Shown in pieces: positions 61,401-64,000 of a DNA stretch of 64,000 nt. Below the pieces are notes generated by a model, which was not told the DNA's origin, did no database searches, and was given only the letters and a program-made list of their open reading frames with translations. How positions within the stretch are numbered: the first letter of the stretch is position 1; every line of letters begins with the position of its first letter. The position numbers and the translations under genes were made by a program. Source of the stretch: Gordius sp. MW1 (taxonomy: Eukaryota > Nematomorpha > Gordioida > Gordea > Gordiidae); NCBI GenBank assembly GCA_964036665.1, contig OZ038532.1, forward strand, positions 15,084,537-15,148,536, read 5' to 3'.

Positions 61401-62235
61401 AAGTAAGCCAATTTAAGAATCCTATTACCCTCGATTTACTTCCGAAAAGAGGTTTTAAGCTGCGAGAACTATCATTTTGACAAAAGACAACGTTTTATTG
61501 TTGCGATTAGTTTGTTGTATCGCAACGTGAGTGCTTAATTTTTGAAAATGGCTCTATGATCATAATTTCAAAGTAATAGTTTTCAGATTCTGATAAATTT
61601 TTACTTGGAATCATAGAAACCACGTCTGAAAACCACAACTTTCATCGGATGCATAGGGTTGAAAGAAAAATATGTGAAAAATTTTGAGCTAAAAATATTT
61701 ATTTTTTTCGATTCTATATGAAAGAGCGTGAAAAAATATATAAAAGTAAGCCAATTTGAGAATCCTATTATCCTCGATTTACTTCCGAAAAGAGGTTTTA
61801 AGCTGCGAGAACTATCATTTTGACAAAAGACAACGTTTTATTGCTGCGATTAGTTTGTTGTATCGCAACGTGAGTGCTTAATTTTTAAAAATGTCTCTAT
61901 GCGATCATGATTTCAAAGTAATAGTTTTCAGATTCTGATAAATTTTTACTTGGGATCATAGAAACCACGTCTGAAAACGACAACTTTCATCGGATGAATA
62001 CGGTTCAAAGAAAAATATGTGAAAAATTTTTAGGTAAAAATATTTATTTTTTTCGATTCTATGTGAAAGAGCGTAAAAAAATATATAAAAGTAAGCCAAT
62101 TTGAGAATCCTATTACCCTCGATTGACTTCCGCAAAGAGGTTTTAAGCTGCGAGAACTATCATTTTGACAAAAGACAACGTTTTATTGTTGCGATTAGAT
62201 TGTTGTATCGCAACGTGAGTGCTTAATTTTTCAAA
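58460..62235 (+). repeat. Family C long repeat, copy 2, two monomers shorter
   Basis: Collinear with copy 1, but the offset steps from ~4,473 to 4,128 and then to 3,785 bp. Two separate losses of about one monomer explain this. The first falls near 60,770, where the 'ggtgtaaaaat' monomer is followed directly by the 'gttgggatt' monomer. The second falls between ~61,841 and ~61,891. Small private deletions include 'gattgaccgcaaag' at ~60,059. Confidence 0.72.
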
Positions 62236-62910
62236 AACTATGCGATCATGATTTCAAAGTAATAGTTTTCTGATTCTGATAAATTTTTACTTTTTATCAT
62301 GGAAACCACGTCTGAAATCGACAACTTTCATCGGATGCATACGGTTGAAAGAAAAATATGTCAAAAATTTTGAGGTAAAAATAATTATTTTTTTCGATTC
62401 TATGTGAAAGAGCATGAAAAAATATATAAAAGTAAGCCAATTTGAGAATCCTATTATCCTCGATTCACTTCCGAAAATAGGTTTTAAGAAGCGAGAACTA
62501 TTAATTTTGACATAAGACAACGTTTTATTGTTGCGATTAGTTTGTTGTATCGCAACGTGAGTGCTTAATTTTTAAAAATGGCTCTATGATCATGATTTCA
62601 AAGTAATAGTTTTCAGATTCTGATAAATTTTTACTTGCGATCATAGAAACCACGTCTGAAAACGACAACTTTCATCGGATGCATACGGTTGAAAGAAAAA
62701 TATGTGAAAAATTTTGAGGTAAAAATATTTATTTTTTTCGATTCTATGTGAAAGAGCATGAAAAAATATATAAAAGTAAGCCAATTTGAGAATCCTATTA
62801 TCCTCGATTTAATTACGAAAAGAGGTTTTAAGCTGCGAGAACTATCATTTTGACAAAAGACAACGTTTTATTGTTGCGATTAGTTTGTTGTATCGCAACG
62901 TGAGTGCTTA
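62236..62910 (+). repeat. Family C monomers resembling the 55.7-56.1 kb part
   Basis: About two monomers beginning with the 'aaaaactatgcg' contraction at ~62,235 and containing the 'ttaagaagcgag' variant at 62,487. They match monomers at 55.7-56.1 kb and 60.2-60.6 kb and probably start another partial copy. Confidence 0.7.
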
Positions 62911-63255
62911 ATTTTTGAAAATGGCTCTATGCGATCATGATTTCAAAGTAATAGTTTTCAGATTCTGATAAATTTTTACTTGGAATCATAGAAACCACGT
63001 CTGAAAACGACAACTTTCATCGGATGAATACGGTTCAAAGAAAAATATGTGAAAAATTTTGAGGTAAAAAATATTTATTTTTTTCGATTCTATGTGAAAG
63101 AGCGTAAAAAAATATATAAAAGTAAGCCAATTTGAGAATCCTATTACCCTCGATTGACTTCCGCAAAGAGGTTTTAAGCTGCGAGAACTATCATTTTGAC
63201 AAAAGACAACGTTTTATTGTTGCGATTAGTTTGTTGTATCGCAACGTGAGTGCTT
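62911..63255 (+). repeat. Identical adjacent C monomer, copy 1
   Basis: A 345-bp monomer with 'acttggaatcatag' and 'gaggtaaaaaatattta'. On reading it is identical base for base to the next monomer. Confidence 0.88.
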
Positions 63256-63600
63256 AATTTTTGAAAATGGCTCTATGCGATCATGATTTCAAAGTAATAG
63301 TTTTCAGATTCTGATAAATTTTTACTTGGAATCATAGAAACCACGTCTGAAAACGACAACTTTCATCGGATGAATACGGTTCAAAGAAAAATATGTGAAA
63401 AATTTTGAGGTAAAAAATATTTATTTTTTTCGATTCTATGTGAAAGAGCGTAAAAAAATATATAAAAGTAAGCCAATTTGAGAATCCTATTACCCTCGAT
63501 TGACTTCCGCAAAGAGGTTTTAAGCTGCGAGAACTATCATTTTGACAAAAGACAACGTTTTATTGTTGCGATTAGTTTGTTGTATCGCAACGTGAGTGCT
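63256..63600 (+). repeat. Identical adjacent C monomer, copy 2
   Basis: Second copy of the preceding 345-bp monomer, offset exactly 345 bp, with no difference seen. This is the only place in the C array where direct neighbours look identical. Confidence 0.88.
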
Positions 63601-64000
63601 TAATTTTTCAAAAATGCACTATGCGATCATGATTTTAAAGTAATAGTTTTCTGATTCTGATAAATTTTTACTTTTTATCATCGAAACAACGTCTGAAAAC
63701 GACAACTTTCATCGGATGAATACGGTTCAAAGAAAAATGTGTGAAAAATTTTGAGGTAAAAACATTTATTTTTTTCGATTCTATGTGAAAGAGCGTAAAA
63801 AAATATATAAAAGTAAGCCAATTTGAGCTATTATCCTCGATTGACTTCCGAAAAGAGGTTTTAAGCTGCGAGAACTATCACTTTGACAAAAGACAACGTT
63901 TTATTGTTGCGATTAGTTTGTTGTATCGCAAGGTGAGTGCTGAATTTTTGAAAACTGCTCTATGCGATCATTATTTCAAAGTAATAGTTTTCAGATTCTG
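63601..64000 (+). repeat. Irregular C monomers at the right edge of the window
   Basis: One monomer plus a partial one with unusual variants: 'gaaacaacgtctg', 'atttgagctattatcc' (a 5-bp loss), 'atcactttgac', 'gcaaggtgagtgctgaat' and a B-like 'ttgaaaactgctctatgcg' near 63,948. This resembles the loosely ordered leading end of the C array. Confidence 0.7.

Larger units (their letters stand above)
42066..64000 (+). repeat. Satellite family C array (~344-bp monomer)
   Basis: Same orientation as A and B and closest to B. The anchor 'agctgc' (in 'ggttttaagctgcgagaac') recurs at 42092, 42437, 42780, 43125, 43470, 43812, 44157 and 44501 and throughout at 340-351 bp. Features that separate it from B: 'attagtttgttg', 'caaaaatgcactatgcg' or 'aaaatggctctatg', 'tttcaaagtaatag', 'gaaaccacgtc', 'ggatgcatacggtt', 'tttttcgattctatgtg', 'aatatataaaagtaagcc' and 'cgattgacttccgcaaagag'. 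It is interrupted only by the hAT element at 52,432-53,543 and runs off the right edge. Confidence 0.94.

Noticed and set aside
24997-62520. Minus-strand frames of 61-90 codons in B and C, such as those encoding 'LAYFYIFFHALSH'
   Set aside because: Same reason: a reading-frame shadow of one stretch of the monomer, F/Y/I-rich because of the A/T tracts. Length varies with single-base indels (77 against 90 codons for the same monomer).
1-64000. CRISPR array
   Set aside because: Repeats are ~330-350 bp units directly abutting, without short repeats separated by unique spacers.
1-64000. CENP-B box (NTTCGNNNNANNCGGGN) in the satellites
   Set aside because: 'ttcgaaaggggg' in family A and 'tttcgggtcggg' in the transposon look similar at first, but neither has the required A and CGGG at the fixed spacing.
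1-64000. tRNA, rRNA or other structured RNA genes
   Set aside because: No cloverleaf-like A and B box pairs or conserved rRNA motifs were seen; the only dyads are the short satellite hairpins.
42066-64000. Retrotransposon or viral sequence within the satellites
   Set aside because: No long terminal repeats, reverse-transcriptase motifs or long open frames; the only insertion is the hAT element.

Overview
The window is almost entirely tandem satellite DNA from a eukaryote. It is strongly AT-rich, has no host protein-coding gene, no tRNA or rRNA gene and no operon structure, and every regular unit is 325-357 bp repeated head to tail in one orientation. The only non-satellite sequence is a 1,112-bp hAT-superfamily DNA transposon inserted at 52,432-53,543. 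An animal, perhaps an arthropod, is my guess from the AT-rich ~340-bp satellite and the hAT element; the sequence does not prove it. Such long, ordered arrays are typical of centromeric or pericentromeric heterochromatin or of a satellite-rich B or sex chromosome.

Layout. (1) 1-11,662: satellite family A, monomer ~347 bp, in a 13-monomer higher-order repeat (HOR) of 4,505-4,509 bp, 2.6 copies. The third copy drifts towards the array edge. (2) 11,663-~42,065: family B, monomers ~328-344 bp in two length classes. It holds a 12-monomer HOR of 4,092 bp (two copies, 12,207-20,389), a short mosaic, then a 20-register HOR of ~6,872 bp (2.9 copies, 20,895-~40,850) and a rearranged tail. (3) ~42,066-64,000: family C, monomer ~344 bp. 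It has a loose start, a 7-monomer HOR of exactly 2,409 bp (2.9 copies, 45,247-~52,156), the hAT insertion, then a longer ~4.47-kb period whose second copy has lost two single monomers, ending in irregular monomers.

A, B and C are homologous to one another: the same short boxes occur in the same order, and B and C are closer to each other than to A. The window therefore records layers of satellite evolution: divergence of families, HOR formation, local deletion and conversion (including a 148-bp C-type segment fixed inside the B HOR), recent amplification, and a transposon insertion after amplification.

The hAT element has a perfect 8-bp target duplication and 12-bp terminal inverted repeats, ~41-bp GC-rich subterminal repeats with G-quadruplex-type motifs, and only the C-terminal dimerisation part of a transposase. 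A second, internal copy of its right terminus marks it as composite. The many short reading frames elsewhere are by-products of the satellite, repeated once per monomer or HOR; I do not regard them as genes.

All boundaries between satellite blocks are by-eye alignments. Junctions inside similar monomers may be off by tens to a couple of hundred bases.
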